Source: Paenibacillus phytorum
GTDB taxonomy: Bacteria; Bacillota; Bacilli; Paenibacillales; NBRC-103111
NCBI RefSeq assembly: GCF_013141715.1
Contig: NZ_WHOA01000241.1
Span: forward strand, 248,001 to 312,000
Length of the DNA: 64,000 nt
Direction of reading: 5' to 3'
Under the pieces are notes generated by a model that saw only the letters and a program-made list of their open reading frames with translations, made no database searches and was not told where the DNA came from. Below are positions 16,556 through 25,399 of this stretch, piece after piece; within the stretch, counting starts at the first letter, position 1; each line of letters opens with the position of its first letter. A program made the translations under genes and the position numbers.

Positions 16556-18589
16556 ATGAGATTTGAACATATGGATAGGAAAATGCCCCGAGAACTGAGA
16601 GAGCTCATTATTGAACAAAAATGGTGTTCTTCTTTCCTAGAACAAGGAGTGGCATTACCTGATTTAATGACGGATCGGAAGTACCTTGCTGAGTTGAACC
16701 GTCATTTGTCATTGGATGAAAAGCATACTCTGCATCTCATATTATCCGCATTCGGTTGTGAACCATTTACAAGAGAAGCATTGGAAAAGCAGGCAGCTCT
16801 TCGTATGGCGGGTGCGCAAGTCGCCCTAGGCCTTGTAGGACTTAGACGAGCAGGTGTTGTTGCGGCTTTTCGCAAAGCTTGGGGGGAGCAGCTTTTTATT
16901 CTGCCTGAGGATGCTTTTGCAGCGTGGCAGATGTTATTATTTCCTTCAGATCAGCTTCAAACAGGTAAAGAGGATTTGGCTCTTGAGCTGTGGGAAGCCG
17001 GGAGCTCTGGGCAATTAAACACATCAGATGCAGCACCGATACATCCTAGAGGCTTGGCACAGCAGCTGTTTCATTTTCTGGTGGCTTGTAACCAACAATT
17101 ATCTCTACCTCTCACGAACAAAGGGACTTTACATAAAAAGCAGCTACAAAAGCTAAAGGAACATCTAGCCTTGCCTAATGATATTTTACGCTCTGCTGGG
17201 CTTACTTACGCATTTAGAGACGTTTATGATGAACCTGCCGCGCTAATGATTGAAATGGCTATTCGCATGGGGTTCCTTTCTATTCATAGTCGAGGTGACC
17301 GTTACCTTTTCAACCAGCAGGCCTGTCTAAGATGGCTTCAAGATTCCTACGATAGGCAGCAGGGGCAGTTATATCAGATTTGGCGTCAGTTGTTAGTTCC
17401 TGCACCTGTCTGGCTTGAACATGGCATATCATTGATGGAGAGAGGGGAGTTCGGGCTGTGGTATGAAATAGACGTTATTATAAAAGGAATCCGTTCTTGT
17501 TGTTCCTTCGGGGGGCAGGTGATGGATGAATCCTCGCTTCGCAAGTCTATCATGACCACATGGATGGCTCCTTTGTCTGTTTTCCGTTTCATAGAGTTGG
17601 GTACCGACGAGGATGATCATCTATGGTTTCGATGGTTAATCACACCGATACAAGAGTCCTTACACGATTTGGATAGTAACCTCAGATCGTCAGAAACGCA
17701 TATTGAGGCGCGTCCCTCGCTTTATGTGCAGCCGGATTTCGAGATGTTGCTCACCCCTGACGTACCTCTTCGCACAGAATGGGATATCGCGGTTTTCGCT
17801 GACCTTCAAGCGACAGATCATGTTCGTACCTATCGCATAACCAAAGAAAGCTTCTACCGTGCTTGGGAAAAAGGGATGAGCAGCGAAGAGATGATTCGGA
17901 TGCTGCACGAGAATGCTCTTTACGAAGTACCCGCACATATTACGATTACTTTACAGCAATGGGGGGAGCAGGCCGGCAAGTTGTATATCGAAGAAGTAAC
18001 GCTGCTTCGCTGCCGTTCCGAGGATATTGCGGAGGCCTTGCTTAGAAACGAGAAATGCCTACCCCTTCTTGGGGACCGCATTGGCAGCGCAGACTTTATT
18101 ATTTTGCGTGAACATCTTACAGTGCTTACGAAGTGTCTAGAGAATATGGGTTTCAATCCAAGAAGCAGCCGAAGAGACGAGAATACAGCGATTTCCAATC
18201 CCCAGATTTCGTCCGAAAATCAGACAGGTGGCCTTTGTTATTCACGGGATACCATCCAGCTCTATGAAATGGATACCCATTTGCCGGAGCGGGCAGAATT
18301 GTATCCGGATATGCAGGGTATTCCTGTAAGCTGGATTAAGGAATTTCGTGAGTATCACGGCTCTACTCGCAAAGAGATGATTCGCAAAGCAATTGAATGG
18401 AAAAGCGTTCTGCAGCTTCGTAAAGAAGGACGAATTCGCTTCATTATCCCCCGAATTCTTCGCGAAGAACGGTCGGGCTGGATATTGGAAGGACTGGAGG
18501 AATATCAGGAGATTTCTTTGGCGAGTGAGGATTGGGAGGAAATGAAGCTTATTTTGCCTGGTATCAATGATGAAGGTGTTTATACATAG
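16556..18589 (+). CDS. Helicase-associated (Helicase_C_3) protein, XPB partner
   Basis: A 677-residue protein with the helicase-associated XPB/Ssl2-like domain in its C-terminal half. The hallmark starts at LYVQPDFEMLLTPDVPL near residue 388 and continues through TYRITKESFYRAWEKGMSSEEMIRMLHE. The N-terminal half is helical and looks like repeated winged-helix segments. No Walker motifs are present, so it is not itself a helicase. It lies immediately downstream of the XPB gene with AAGGAG before the ATG, so the two are very probably co-translated and may form a complex. Its biochemical role is not established. Confidence 0.82.
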   Translation: MRFEHMDRKMPRELRELIIEQKWCSSFLEQGVALPDLMTDRKYLAELNRHLSLDEKHTLHLILSAFGCEPFTREALEKQAALRMAGAQVALGLVGLRRAGVVAAFRKAWGEQLFILPEDAFAAWQMLLFPSDQLQTGKEDLALELWEAGSSGQLNTSDAAPIHPRGLAQQLFHFLVACNQQLSLPLTNKGTLHKKQLQKLKEHLALPNDILRSAGLTYAFRDVYDEPAALMIEMAIRMGFLSIHSRGDRYLFNQQACLRWLQDSYDRQQGQLYQIWRQLLVPAPVWLEHGISLMERGEFGLWYEIDVIIKGIRSCCSFGGQVMDESSLRKSIMTTWMAPLSVFRFIELGTDEDDHLWFRWLITPIQESLHDLDSNLRSSETHIEARPSLYVQPDFEMLLTPDVPLRTEWDIAVFADLQATDHVRTYRITKESFYRAWEKGMSSEEMIRMLHENALYEVPAHITITLQQWGEQAGKLYIEEVTLLRCRSEDIAEALLRNEKCLPLLGDRIGSADFIILREHLTVLTKCLENMGFNPRSSRRDENTAISNPQISSENQTGGLCYSRDTIQLYEMDTHLPERAELYPDMQGIPVSWIKEFREYHGSTRKEMIRKAIEWKSVLQLRKEGRIRFIIPRILREERSGWILEGLEEYQEISLASEDWEEMKLILPGINDEGVYT

Positions 18590-18717
18590 GTTAGAATGAG
18601 TGAATGATCAACTGGACGAGGATTTCACTGTAAAGAGAAAAGGAAGAAACTCTTGAGGAACTGTGGTATAGTAGAGATGTTATCTATTCTTTGAGAGGAA
18701 GGATGTTGATCCTAGTT

Positions 18718-19167
18718 ATGTTACAGACAATGGAAGCAGAAACAATAGATATGTCGGCCGTTCTTATGCAGGCTTATGACATGGGTGATATGATTAATTC
18801 CTCTGCTGAAGTGGCAGATTATTTATATTGGAAGATCGCTGTGGAGAACAGCGCGGAAGTTCGGGATCTTAAAGCGGTTTTCGCCAGAAAGAAAGATGCT
18901 TTCGAGGAATGTGAACGCTTCGGGCATTACCACCCAAGCTATCACGAAGCATTAGCCGCGGTGAATGAGATTCAGGAGAAGCTGCATGCTGTTGAAGCGG
19001 TGCGTAGGTTTAAAGAAGCTGAAGACCGTTTGGACGATTTGCTGTTTACAGTTTCCACGACGATCGCGCATGCGGTCTCCGATACAATTAAAGTCCCGAG
19101 CAATAATCCACTTCCAACTGGCAAAGGCTGCAGTTCCGGTGGAAGCTGCAGCGGGAATTGCGGGTAA
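18718..19167 (+). CDS. ylbF: YlbF family protein (RicF)
   Basis: A protein of about 149 residues matching YlbF/RicF. It has DMSAVLMQAYDMGDMI, a coiled-coil-like middle (RDLKAVFARKKDAFEECERFG.YHP), HAVSDTIKVP and a cysteine-rich tail (CSSGGSCSGNCG). In B. subtilis RicF acts with YmcA and YaaT in a [4Fe-4S] complex that directs RNase Y processing and aids sporulation, competence and biofilm development. The start is uncertain: ATG 18718 matches the Bacillus N-terminus (MYATME vs MLQTME), but TTG 18706 and ATG 18703 are also in frame after GAGAGGAAGG. Confidence 0.85.
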   Translation: MLQTMEAETIDMSAVLMQAYDMGDMINSSAEVADYLYWKIAVENSAEVRDLKAVFARKKDAFEECERFGHYHPSYHEALAAVNEIQEKLHAVEAVRRFKEAEDRLDDLLFTVSTTIAHAVSDTIKVPSNNPLPTGKGCSSGGSCSGNCG

Positions 19168-19170
19168 GAA

Positions 19171-20175
19171 CTAAAGCTGGAAATCGGGGCGGATGATTCC
19201 GACCTCGGTTCTCTGCCAGTTATGAATGGTAGGGGTATGATAGGATGCAAGTTCGCCTACTTCGGATTCCGAAAGCAAGCTTAGCTGCTTCAAAGCTTCG
19301 ACGACAGCGGGATACAAGGCCCGAACATTACCGTCTTCGATCTTTAAGACGAAGCCTAGTCCCTGCTCAGGAATCGTGATGGCGAAGATGCCTTCGGCTC
19401 CCATCTTGCCAATGATACGGCCTTTGGTTACCTCGATTAATCGCGTATCGAAGCGGTCGCTTCCCGCGAGGAATTGAGGATATTTTCGCACCGCGTCGAC
19501 AATTCTTTGGCAAGCGTTTGCACGTACTTGCGGTAATTCGTCAGGGCGACCTAATCGGGCGAAGGCAAGTGCCAGTTGATCAATTCTCATGCCGAATACG
19601 GGCACTCCACAACCGTCAATCCCGAGCTGCATTTGCGGCTTCGGCACGCCGGTCATGGCGCACACTGCATCGAGCATAAGCTGCTGGACAGGATGCTGGA
19701 TGCTCATGTAGGTATCCGGCGATGCCCCAAGGTGTGCGCTAAGCGCTAGCATACCCGAATGTTTGCCCGAGCAATTGTTGTGCAAGGTGCTCGGGGATTC
19801 TCCTCGCTCGCGCATCGCCTGTGCGGTCGGCGCGTGGTAAGGTTCATGTGCACCGCACTGCAGGTGCTCATGATGGTAACCGAGCTTGCCCAGAATACCC
19901 TGGGCCGTGTTCACGTGCTCAGCTTCCCCGTTGTGGGAAGCGCAGCATAAGGCGATTTCGGCATCAGTGAGGCCGAAATGATCAGCCGCGCCGGATTCTA
20001 TCACCGGCAATGTTTGAATGAGCTTCGCCGTCGAACGGGCGAAGGTGAGCAGCTGCGGGTCGCCTGCTTGATGCAGCAGCGTCCCCCCAGCGTTAACGAC
20101 CGCGAGGTGGACGCGGTGAATACTTTCTGTTATGCTTCCACGGAATATGCGGACAATGGTGTCAGAAGGCTTCAT
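19171..20175 (-). CDS. Asparaginase of the Rhizobium etli ReAV type
   Basis: A 334-residue L-asparaginase II family (PF06089) enzyme that hydrolyses asparagine to aspartate and ammonia. All residues identified in R. etli ReAV fall at the same numbers here: Ser48 and Lys51 (ARSTAK), Cys135 and Lys138 (NCSGKHSGM), and Cys189 (GIDGCGVPVF). No signal peptide is seen, so it should be cytoplasmic. The gene is on the minus strand and is wedged between ylbF and ylbG, which are adjacent in B. subtilis. The stop lies only 3 nt from the ylbF stop. Confidence 0.9.
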   Translation of the reverse strand: MKPSDTIVRIFRGSITESIHRVHLAVVNAGGTLLHQAGDPQLLTFARSTAKLIQTLPVIESGAADHFGLTDAEIALCCASHNGEAEHVNTAQGILGKLGYHHEHLQCGAHEPYHAPTAQAMRERGESPSTLHNNCSGKHSGMLALSAHLGASPDTYMSIQHPVQQLMLDAVCAMTGVPKPQMQLGIDGCGVPVFGMRIDQLALAFARLGRPDELPQVRANACQRIVDAVRKYPQFLAGSDRFDTRLIEVTKGRIIGKMGAEGIFAITIPEQGLGFVLKIEDGNVRALYPAVVEALKQLSLLSESEVGELASYHTPTIHNWQRTEVGIIRPDFQL

Positions 20176-20222
20176 GTAGTGGGTTCACTCCATACTAGGA
20201 TTATTGAAAAGAGGTTGCAATC

Positions 20223-20486
20223 ATGATGATCGAGCGTAGCGGATTAATCATTTGGGTAAACGATATCAAAGCCGCGAGAAACCTGGAACGGTTCGGTTCC
20301 CTTCATTACATATCCAAGAAAATGAATTATGCTGTTCTTTATATACATGCCAGCAAAGTAGATGAGACAACACGGAACCTTTTGAAGCTCCCGTACGTCA
20401 AAAAGGTAGAGAAGTCTTACCGTAACGAAATTAAAACCGAATACAGTAGTGATGTGCCGGACAAAACTAGATTTTACACCCTTTGA
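20223..20486 (+). CDS. ylbG: YlbG family protein (UPF0298)
   Basis: An 87-residue YlbG orthologue: ERSGLIIWVNDIKAARNLE, RFGSLHYISKKMNYAVLY and EKSYRNEIKTEY match the family. The function is unknown. In Bacillales it follows ylbF; here the asparaginase gene separates them on the other strand, so ylbG needs its own promoter, which would overlap the asparaginase 5' end. Two consecutive ATG codons (20223, 20226) follow AAAGAGG. A terminator follows. Confidence 0.88.
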   Translation: MMIERSGLIIWVNDIKAARNLERFGSLHYISKKMNYAVLYIHASKVDETTRNLLKLPYVKKVEKSYRNEIKTEYSSDVPDKTRFYTL

Positions 20487-20503
20487 GGCTGCAGTGCAAA
20501 ACG

Positions 20504-20530
20504 AAAGCTTCGTAAGAAGCTTTTTTTTTA
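20504..20530 (+). terminator. Intrinsic terminator of ylbG
   Basis: AAAGCTTC/GAAGCTTT stem with GTAA loop and a run of nine T residues. Confidence 0.88.
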
Positions 20531-20699
20531 TTTTTTGAATTTTTAGAAAATAAGCATTTTTTCATGATCTCACAAATATTTATTAATAATTTTATATATT
20601 CTTTCATGGGAAAAAAAGTTATAATCAAGTAAAATATAACTTACAGGCAGATAGGGAATAGGTACACGGTCTCATTTTAGTAGGAAAGGGGTTGTGATC

Positions 20700-21137
20700 A
20701 TGAAAGACAAGGTGATGGGGAGATGGAGTACTTATGAACCATTCTTCGTACAGCTGGGTGACAAGAAAGTAGCGGACGTCGTGATCACGAATCATGCGAA
20801 GCTGAGATGGAGTGATCGTGTTTCTAGCGAAAACAATTCACTCGAGGAAATTTGCGCTTTTCTGTGGGAAAAGCTTAAAAATGATAGCATCGTCCCTTAT
20901 TATCGCAATGAAGAAGACGTTTATCTCATTGATGATGACCTTGTCGTTGTTGCTGAGTTCTCCCATTTGGAACATGAGACTGATCTCGTGGGCAATCCGC
21001 TTCACAAAATGATTATTGTTACTTTCCTTGGGAAAATGTCAGAAACGATGGAGCTTCGTGATTTGAAGTCCTATTATTCTTGGCTTAGACACTCACGTCG
21101 CATGACACTGATCAAGAACAGTCGTAAGCGTCGATAA
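20700..21137 (+). CDS. Conserved-looking hypothetical protein, 145 residues
   Basis: I do not recognise the family with confidence. The protein has VVITNHAKLRWSDRV near the N-terminus, an acidic middle (NEEDVYLIDDDLVVVAEF), MIIVTFLGKMSE and a strongly basic C-terminus (RHSRRMTLIKNSRKRR). The order (His/Arg-containing helix, then beta strands ending in an IIVTFLG strand) recalls DUF4258/RelE-like folds, but this is weak. AAAGGGG precedes GTG 20694 and ATG 20700; spacing favours the ATG. An AT-rich promoter-like stretch of about 160 nt lies upstream. No antitoxin-like partner is next to it. Confidence 0.6.
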   Translation: MKDKVMGRWSTYEPFFVQLGDKKVADVVITNHAKLRWSDRVSSENNSLEEICAFLWEKLKNDSIVPYYRNEEDVYLIDDDLVVVAEFSHLEHETDLVGNPLHKMIIVTFLGKMSETMELRDLKSYYSWLRHSRRMTLIKNSRKRR

Positions 21138-21249
21138 CCGAATAGGTTGCTTAGCTGGAGTGTGTCGATGGCGGCATGCTCCTTTTTGCGTCTTAATGGA
21201 CTGTGTGCTTGCGATTTCATATAATGGAAACAAAGAGAGGCGGGTTTAC

Positions 21250-22161
21250 ATGGCACTTAATTTTCATCAACTACATATTTTCTTTACCGTAGCGGAGAAA
21301 GGCAGCTTCTCTCATGCGGCGGGAGCCTTACATATGACACAGCCTGCGGTGACTATGCAGGTACAATCACTGGAAGATTATTTCGGCGTCAAGCTATTTC
21401 ACCGCAGTACCAAAAAGATCGAGCTGTCCGAAGCGGGACGAGCTCTGCTGCCTTTTGCTAAAAACAGCATTGAGCTTATACGTGAGACGGACGTTGCCAT
21501 GTCCAAATTTACGAAAATGATTGAAGGACGGCTGCAGTTGGGCGCCAGCTTAACGATGGGGGAATACATTTTACCTCGTCTTCTTGGACCCTTCAGCAAA
21601 GACTATCCTAACATCTCCGTATCGATGAAAGTGATGAATACGGCCCAGATTTTGGACGAGGTCCTGAGCCATCAGCTCAATTTCGGACTTGTAGAAGCGC
21701 CCATTCATCATCCGGATGTCCATACCGAAGCGATTCTTAGTGATGAGCTTAAGCTCATCGTGCCTGCGGACCATCCGCTAGCCGATATGGAGGTTGTAAC
21801 ACTAGAGGAGCTGTTGAAATATCCGTTTGTACTTCGTGAGCAAGGATCCGGGACGAGAAGAGTGATGGAAGAGGAGTTTGCGCGCTGCAACATGGATTGC
21901 TCTTCCATGAAGATTGTCATGGAGCTTGGCAGCACTGGTGCTATCAAATCTGCTGTTGAAGCGGGTTTGGGTATATCTATTCTTTCCCAGTCGTCCGTCA
22001 AGCATGAAGTGACGCTAGGCCTCTTTAAAGTGAAGCAGATCGAGAACATCGCCTTCGAACGCAGCTTCTATGCTATTTACTTGAACTCTACGCTGCTGCC
22101 TATATCGGCAGTAAGCTTCATGACTTTCTTGCGACAAGAGGATTTGAGCCGTTTTCTTTAA
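21250..22161 (+). CDS. LysR family transcriptional regulator (CysL/selenium-type subgroup)
   Basis: A complete 303-residue LysR regulator. The N-terminal winged HTH covers about residues 1-60 (LHIFFTVAEKGSFSHAAGAL, MTQPAVTMQVQSLEDYFG). The substrate-binding domain begins at GRLQLGASLTMGEYILP, and SAVEAGLGISILS lies near the C-terminus. The GxSxTxGEYxLP element is typical of the CysL/YwfK and selenium-associated clade, so an oxyanion or sulfur-related signal is possible but not shown. ATG 21250 follows AGAGAGGCGGG; the open frame extending upstream is not needed. The target is unclear, and no divergent gene is present. Confidence 0.9.
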   Translation: MALNFHQLHIFFTVAEKGSFSHAAGALHMTQPAVTMQVQSLEDYFGVKLFHRSTKKIELSEAGRALLPFAKNSIELIRETDVAMSKFTKMIEGRLQLGASLTMGEYILPRLLGPFSKDYPNISVSMKVMNTAQILDEVLSHQLNFGLVEAPIHHPDVHTEAILSDELKLIVPADHPLADMEVVTLEELLKYPFVLREQGSGTRRVMEEEFARCNMDCSSMKIVMELGSTGAIKSAVEAGLGISILSQSSVKHEVTLGLFKVKQIENIAFERSFYAIYLNSTLLPISAVSFMTFLRQEDLSRFL

Positions 22162-22236
22162 TGTTTTACATAAATCTACAGTTCGCTTAACGATGAGTTC
22201 ATAAATGTCATTTACGATGAAGGAAGGTAATTGAAA

Positions 22237-23094
22237 ATGTCTGCAAGAATCGAAGCGGATTTACATACACATACGACAGCATCAGATGGGACTCAAAGCC
22301 CCGCGGCTAACGTTCAAATGGCGTTTGACGCCGGACTAAGCGCTATCGCGATCACTGACCACGATACGGTCTCCGGTGTCGCAGAGGCGCTCTTAGCGGG
22401 GCGTGAGCTCGGTATTGAGGTCGTACCAGGCGTTGAAATCTCCACGGTTGCTAATGGTCAGGATATCCACGTACTAGGTTATTATATGGACATTCATAAT
22501 GAGCAATTTCTTCAGAGACTGGCGTCTTTGCGTGAAACGAGAGATACCCGCAATAACATGATCATTGAGCGTTTGCAGCAGCTCGGACTAGACATCACAA
22601 TGGCGGAAGTGCTGCGGGAAATAGAGAATATTAAGAGTAAGGGTGACACAGTTGGAAGGCCTCACATCGCTGCGGTACTGCTAAACAAAGGCTATGTGAG
22701 CACAATTAGCGAGGCTTTTGACCGATATTTAGGAACAGGTGCTGCCGCTTATGCCAACCCGCCAAGGATAGAACCAGCTACAGCAATTGGCTGGATCCAA
22801 GAAGCGGGAGGAAAGGCCGTCCTCGCACACCCAGGTATTTACCATGATGATGCCCTTATAGAGGCAATTGCCCATCAAGGCTTGGATGGTATTGAAGTCT
22901 ATCACTCTGACCATACGCCGGAAGATGAGGCGAAATATCTTAGTCTTGCACAGCGCTCCGGACTTCTTATAACGGCTGGTTCCGATTTCCATGGTGAACG
23001 AGGCGGTGTCGTATTCCACGCACCTATCGGTTCGAGGCGAATAGGAATCGATGTTTTACAAAGCCTCAAACCAGAGAAGGAGCAGCGTACATGA
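22237..23094 (+). CDS. PHP-domain phosphoesterase (YciV/RNase AM-like)
   Basis: A 285-residue PHP metal-dependent phosphoesterase. Metal ligands are visible in DLHTHTTASDGT, ITDHDTVSG, PGVEIS, RPHIA, LAHPG and the C-terminal GSDFHGE. Close relatives hydrolyse 3',5'-nucleoside bisphosphates or trim RNA 5' ends. AGGAAGG at 22221-22227 favours ATG 22237 over TTG 22231. The stop overlaps the galU start (ATGA), so the two are translationally coupled. Confidence 0.88.
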   Translation: MSARIEADLHTHTTASDGTQSPAANVQMAFDAGLSAIAITDHDTVSGVAEALLAGRELGIEVVPGVEISTVANGQDIHVLGYYMDIHNEQFLQRLASLRETRDTRNNMIIERLQQLGLDITMAEVLREIENIKSKGDTVGRPHIAAVLLNKGYVSTISEAFDRYLGTGAAAYANPPRIEPATAIGWIQEAGGKAVLAHPGIYHDDALIEAIAHQGLDGIEVYHSDHTPEDEAKYLSLAQRSGLLITAGSDFHGERGGVVFHAPIGSRRIGIDVLQSLKPEKEQRT

Positions 23095-23972
23095 AGAAAA
23101 TTCGCAAAGCTATTATCCCTGCAGCAGGTCTGGGAACTCGATTCCTGCCAGCTACAAAGGCGCAGCCCAAAGAGATGCTGCCTATCGTTGATAAACCGGC
23201 CATTCAATATATCGTGGAAGAAGCGATTGAATCTGGCATTGAAGATATTATTATTGTCACTGGACGCAATAAGCGTGCAATTGAAGATCATTTTGACAAA
23301 TCGGTCGAACTTGAGATGATGTTGGAGGAAAAGGGTAGTACGCAGCTTCTCGAAATCGTGCAATCCGTTTCGAATCTGGCCGATGTTCACTATATTCGAC
23401 AAAAGCAGCCTCTCGGACTTGGTCACGCGATTCTGTGCGCCCGCAAATTTATTGGCGATGAGCCATTCGCAGTTCTGCTTGGCGATGATATTCTCCAATC
23501 CTCGCCGCCAGGACTTAAGCAAATGATGGATATCTACGAACAATCCGAAACGTCCGTCATTGCTGTGCAAGAAGTGCCATGGGAAGATGTCAGTAAGTAT
23601 GGTATCGTCTCTCCCTCAAGTAGCTTAGGTAACTACCAGTTGATCGAAGATCTAGTTGAGAAGCCGGACCGTGATCAGGCACCTTCGAATTTAGCCGTTA
23701 TCGGGCGGTACATCATCATGCCGGAAATTTTCGGTATTTTGGAGAGACAAGAGCCTGGCCGCGGCGGCGAAATTCAATTGACCGACGCTTTGCGTGTACT
23801 CAACAGGCAGCAGCAAATGGCTGCCTATCTGATGCAAGCTAAGCGCTACGACGTTGGTGATAAGATGGGATACATTGAAGCGACCATCGAACTTGCCTTG
23901 CAGCGTCCGGATTTACAGGACCAAGTAAAAGCCTATCTATTATCTCTGATTCGTCAGTTGGAATTGAAATAG
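23091..23972 (+). CDS. galU: UTP-glucose-1-phosphate uridylyltransferase
   Basis: A 293-residue GalU/GtaB enzyme making UDP-glucose from UTP and glucose-1-phosphate. The nucleotide-binding signature GLGTRFLPATKAQPKEMLP begins near residue 15. DKPAIQYIVEEAIESGI, LGHAILCARKFIGDEPF and VLLGDDI follow. It supplies UDP-glucose for the ugd gene 33 nt downstream and for glycolipid or teichoic-acid synthesis. It overlaps the PHP gene by four bases. Confidence 0.95.
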   Translation: MKKIRKAIIPAAGLGTRFLPATKAQPKEMLPIVDKPAIQYIVEEAIESGIEDIIIVTGRNKRAIEDHFDKSVELEMMLEEKGSTQLLEIVQSVSNLADVHYIRQKQPLGLGHAILCARKFIGDEPFAVLLGDDILQSSPPGLKQMMDIYEQSETSVIAVQEVPWEDVSKYGIVSPSSSLGNYQLIEDLVEKPDRDQAPSNLAVIGRYIIMPEIFGILERQEPGRGGEIQLTDALRVLNRQQQMAAYLMQAKRYDVGDKMGYIEATIELALQRPDLQDQVKAYLLSLIRQLELK

Positions 23973-24005
23973 AGAAACGCGATTGAACTTGGGAGGTTGG
24001 ATGGA

Positions 24006-25337
24006 ATGGTACAGGTGCAGCGAATTGCGGTTATTGGAACGGGATATGTCGGACTGGTATCGGGTACTTGCTTCGCGGAGATGGGGCATCAGGTTATTTG
24101 CGCTGATCGTGACGAAGGAAAAATAGCTCGCTTGCAGCAAGGGGATATTCCAATCTATGAACCTGGTCTGAAGGAGCTAGTCATGTCTAATCTGCTAGCT
24201 AACCGCCTATCATTTACTTCGCAAATCAGTGATGCCATTGTTTTATCGGATATCATCTTCATTGCTGTAGGAACACCAACAGAGGACAATGGCGATGTGG
24301 ATATGACCCAAGTTAATAGTGTTATTGCAAGTATTGCTGCCTATTCCACGACTTCCAAGATCATCGTGATGAAAAGTACCGTACCGGTAGGAACCGGCCG
24401 CTGGGTAGAAGAGCAGTTGAAGTCGTTAGCTGCTGCTCATTTAGACATGCATGTCGTTTCTAACCCTGAATTTCTTCGAGAAGGCTCTGCGATAGAGGAT
24501 ACCTTTCATCCGGATCGTGTCGTTATTGGTGCGGATCACCTTGAAGCAGGAGCCCGAATTGCTGCCCTGCACGCTCCTTTACGAACCGAGCTGCTTCTGA
24601 CAGACCGCGAAAGCGCTGAGCTTATCAAATACGCCTCCAACGCATTTCTTGCTGCCAAAATTTCATTTATTAACGAAATGGCTCATGTGTGTGAGAAAGT
24701 GGGTGCTAATGTTGGCCTTGTGGCTAAAGGCATGGGGCTGGATCGCCGCATTGGTCCTCATTTTCTGAACGCGGGTATTGGATACGGGGGCTCCTGCTTC
24801 CCCAAGGATACGAAAGCGCAGCTTAAGCTTGCTCAGAACGTCGATTATGATTTCAAAATATTACGTTCCGTGATTGAAGTGAATCACCTGCAGCGAGAAC
24901 GTTTTGTACATAAAATTGAACGTGCAGTCGGCAATTTGACCGGGAAGCGAATAGCTGTCATGGGTTTGGCTTTTAAGCCGAATACAGACGATTTGCGTGA
25001 TGCTCCAGCGCTCGATATTATTGCCGCACTTAAAGAGCGGGGCGCCATAGTTAATGCTTATGACCCTGTATCTACAGGGCATGCTGCTCGGCTCCTTCCC
25101 GAAGTGAACCTGTTCACCGATCCTTATCTTACCCTCCATGAGGCTGACGCCGTGGTTATCACCACGGAGTGGGATGATATTCGCCGCATGAACTGGCGTC
25201 TGGTTAGAAGCCTTGTGAAGGAACCCCTCATCGTGGATGGACGGAATATGTTTGAGCCGGAAGAGATGAGTAGACTCGGGTTTACCTATGTGTCGATAGG
25301 CAGAAAAACAGCCATGTTGGACATGGTTATTTCATAA
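24006..25337 (+). CDS. ugd: UDP-glucose 6-dehydrogenase
   Basis: A 443-residue UDP-glucose dehydrogenase (TuaD/Ugd) that oxidises UDP-glucose to UDP-glucuronate with NAD. The N-terminal Rossmann motif is IAVIGTGYVGLVSGTCFAE. It also has VGTPTEDNGDVDM, the SNPEFLREG loop, and the catalytic cysteine in GIGYGGSCFPKDTKA. The C-terminal UDP-binding domain includes GLAFKPNTDDLRDAP. GGGAGG at 23991-23996 fixes ATG 24006; ATG 24001 is out of frame. It forms a small UDP-sugar operon with galU. Confidence 0.95.
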   Translation: MVQVQRIAVIGTGYVGLVSGTCFAEMGHQVICADRDEGKIARLQQGDIPIYEPGLKELVMSNLLANRLSFTSQISDAIVLSDIIFIAVGTPTEDNGDVDMTQVNSVIASIAAYSTTSKIIVMKSTVPVGTGRWVEEQLKSLAAAHLDMHVVSNPEFLREGSAIEDTFHPDRVVIGADHLEAGARIAALHAPLRTELLLTDRESAELIKYASNAFLAAKISFINEMAHVCEKVGANVGLVAKGMGLDRRIGPHFLNAGIGYGGSCFPKDTKAQLKLAQNVDYDFKILRSVIEVNHLQRERFVHKIERAVGNLTGKRIAVMGLAFKPNTDDLRDAPALDIIAALKERGAIVNAYDPVSTGHAARLLPEVNLFTDPYLTLHEADAVVITTEWDDIRRMNWRLVRSLVKEPLIVDGRNMFEPEEMSRLGFTYVSIGRKTAMLDMVIS

Positions 25338-25353
25338 AAATAGGACGCAAAAG

Positions 25354-25385
25354 AACCTAGCGGTTAAGTCGCTAGGTTTTTTATT
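25354..25385 (+). terminator. Intrinsic terminator between ugd and rqcH
   Basis: AACCTAGCG/CGCTAGGTT stem with a seven-base loop and T6. It lies between convergent genes and may act both ways. Confidence 0.85.
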
Positions 25386-25399
25386 TTCCAAATGAAATT

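Noticed and set aside
22180..22230. Additional copy of the hairpin leader repeat before the PHP gene
   Set aside because: It shares GCTTAACGATG and AGGAAGG but lacks the paired AGTTTTC/GAAAACT arms.
22902..23570. Minus-strand open frame of 222 codons over the PHP gene and galU
   Set aside because: Antisense to two clear overlapping genes with diagnostic motifs; no recognisable protein.
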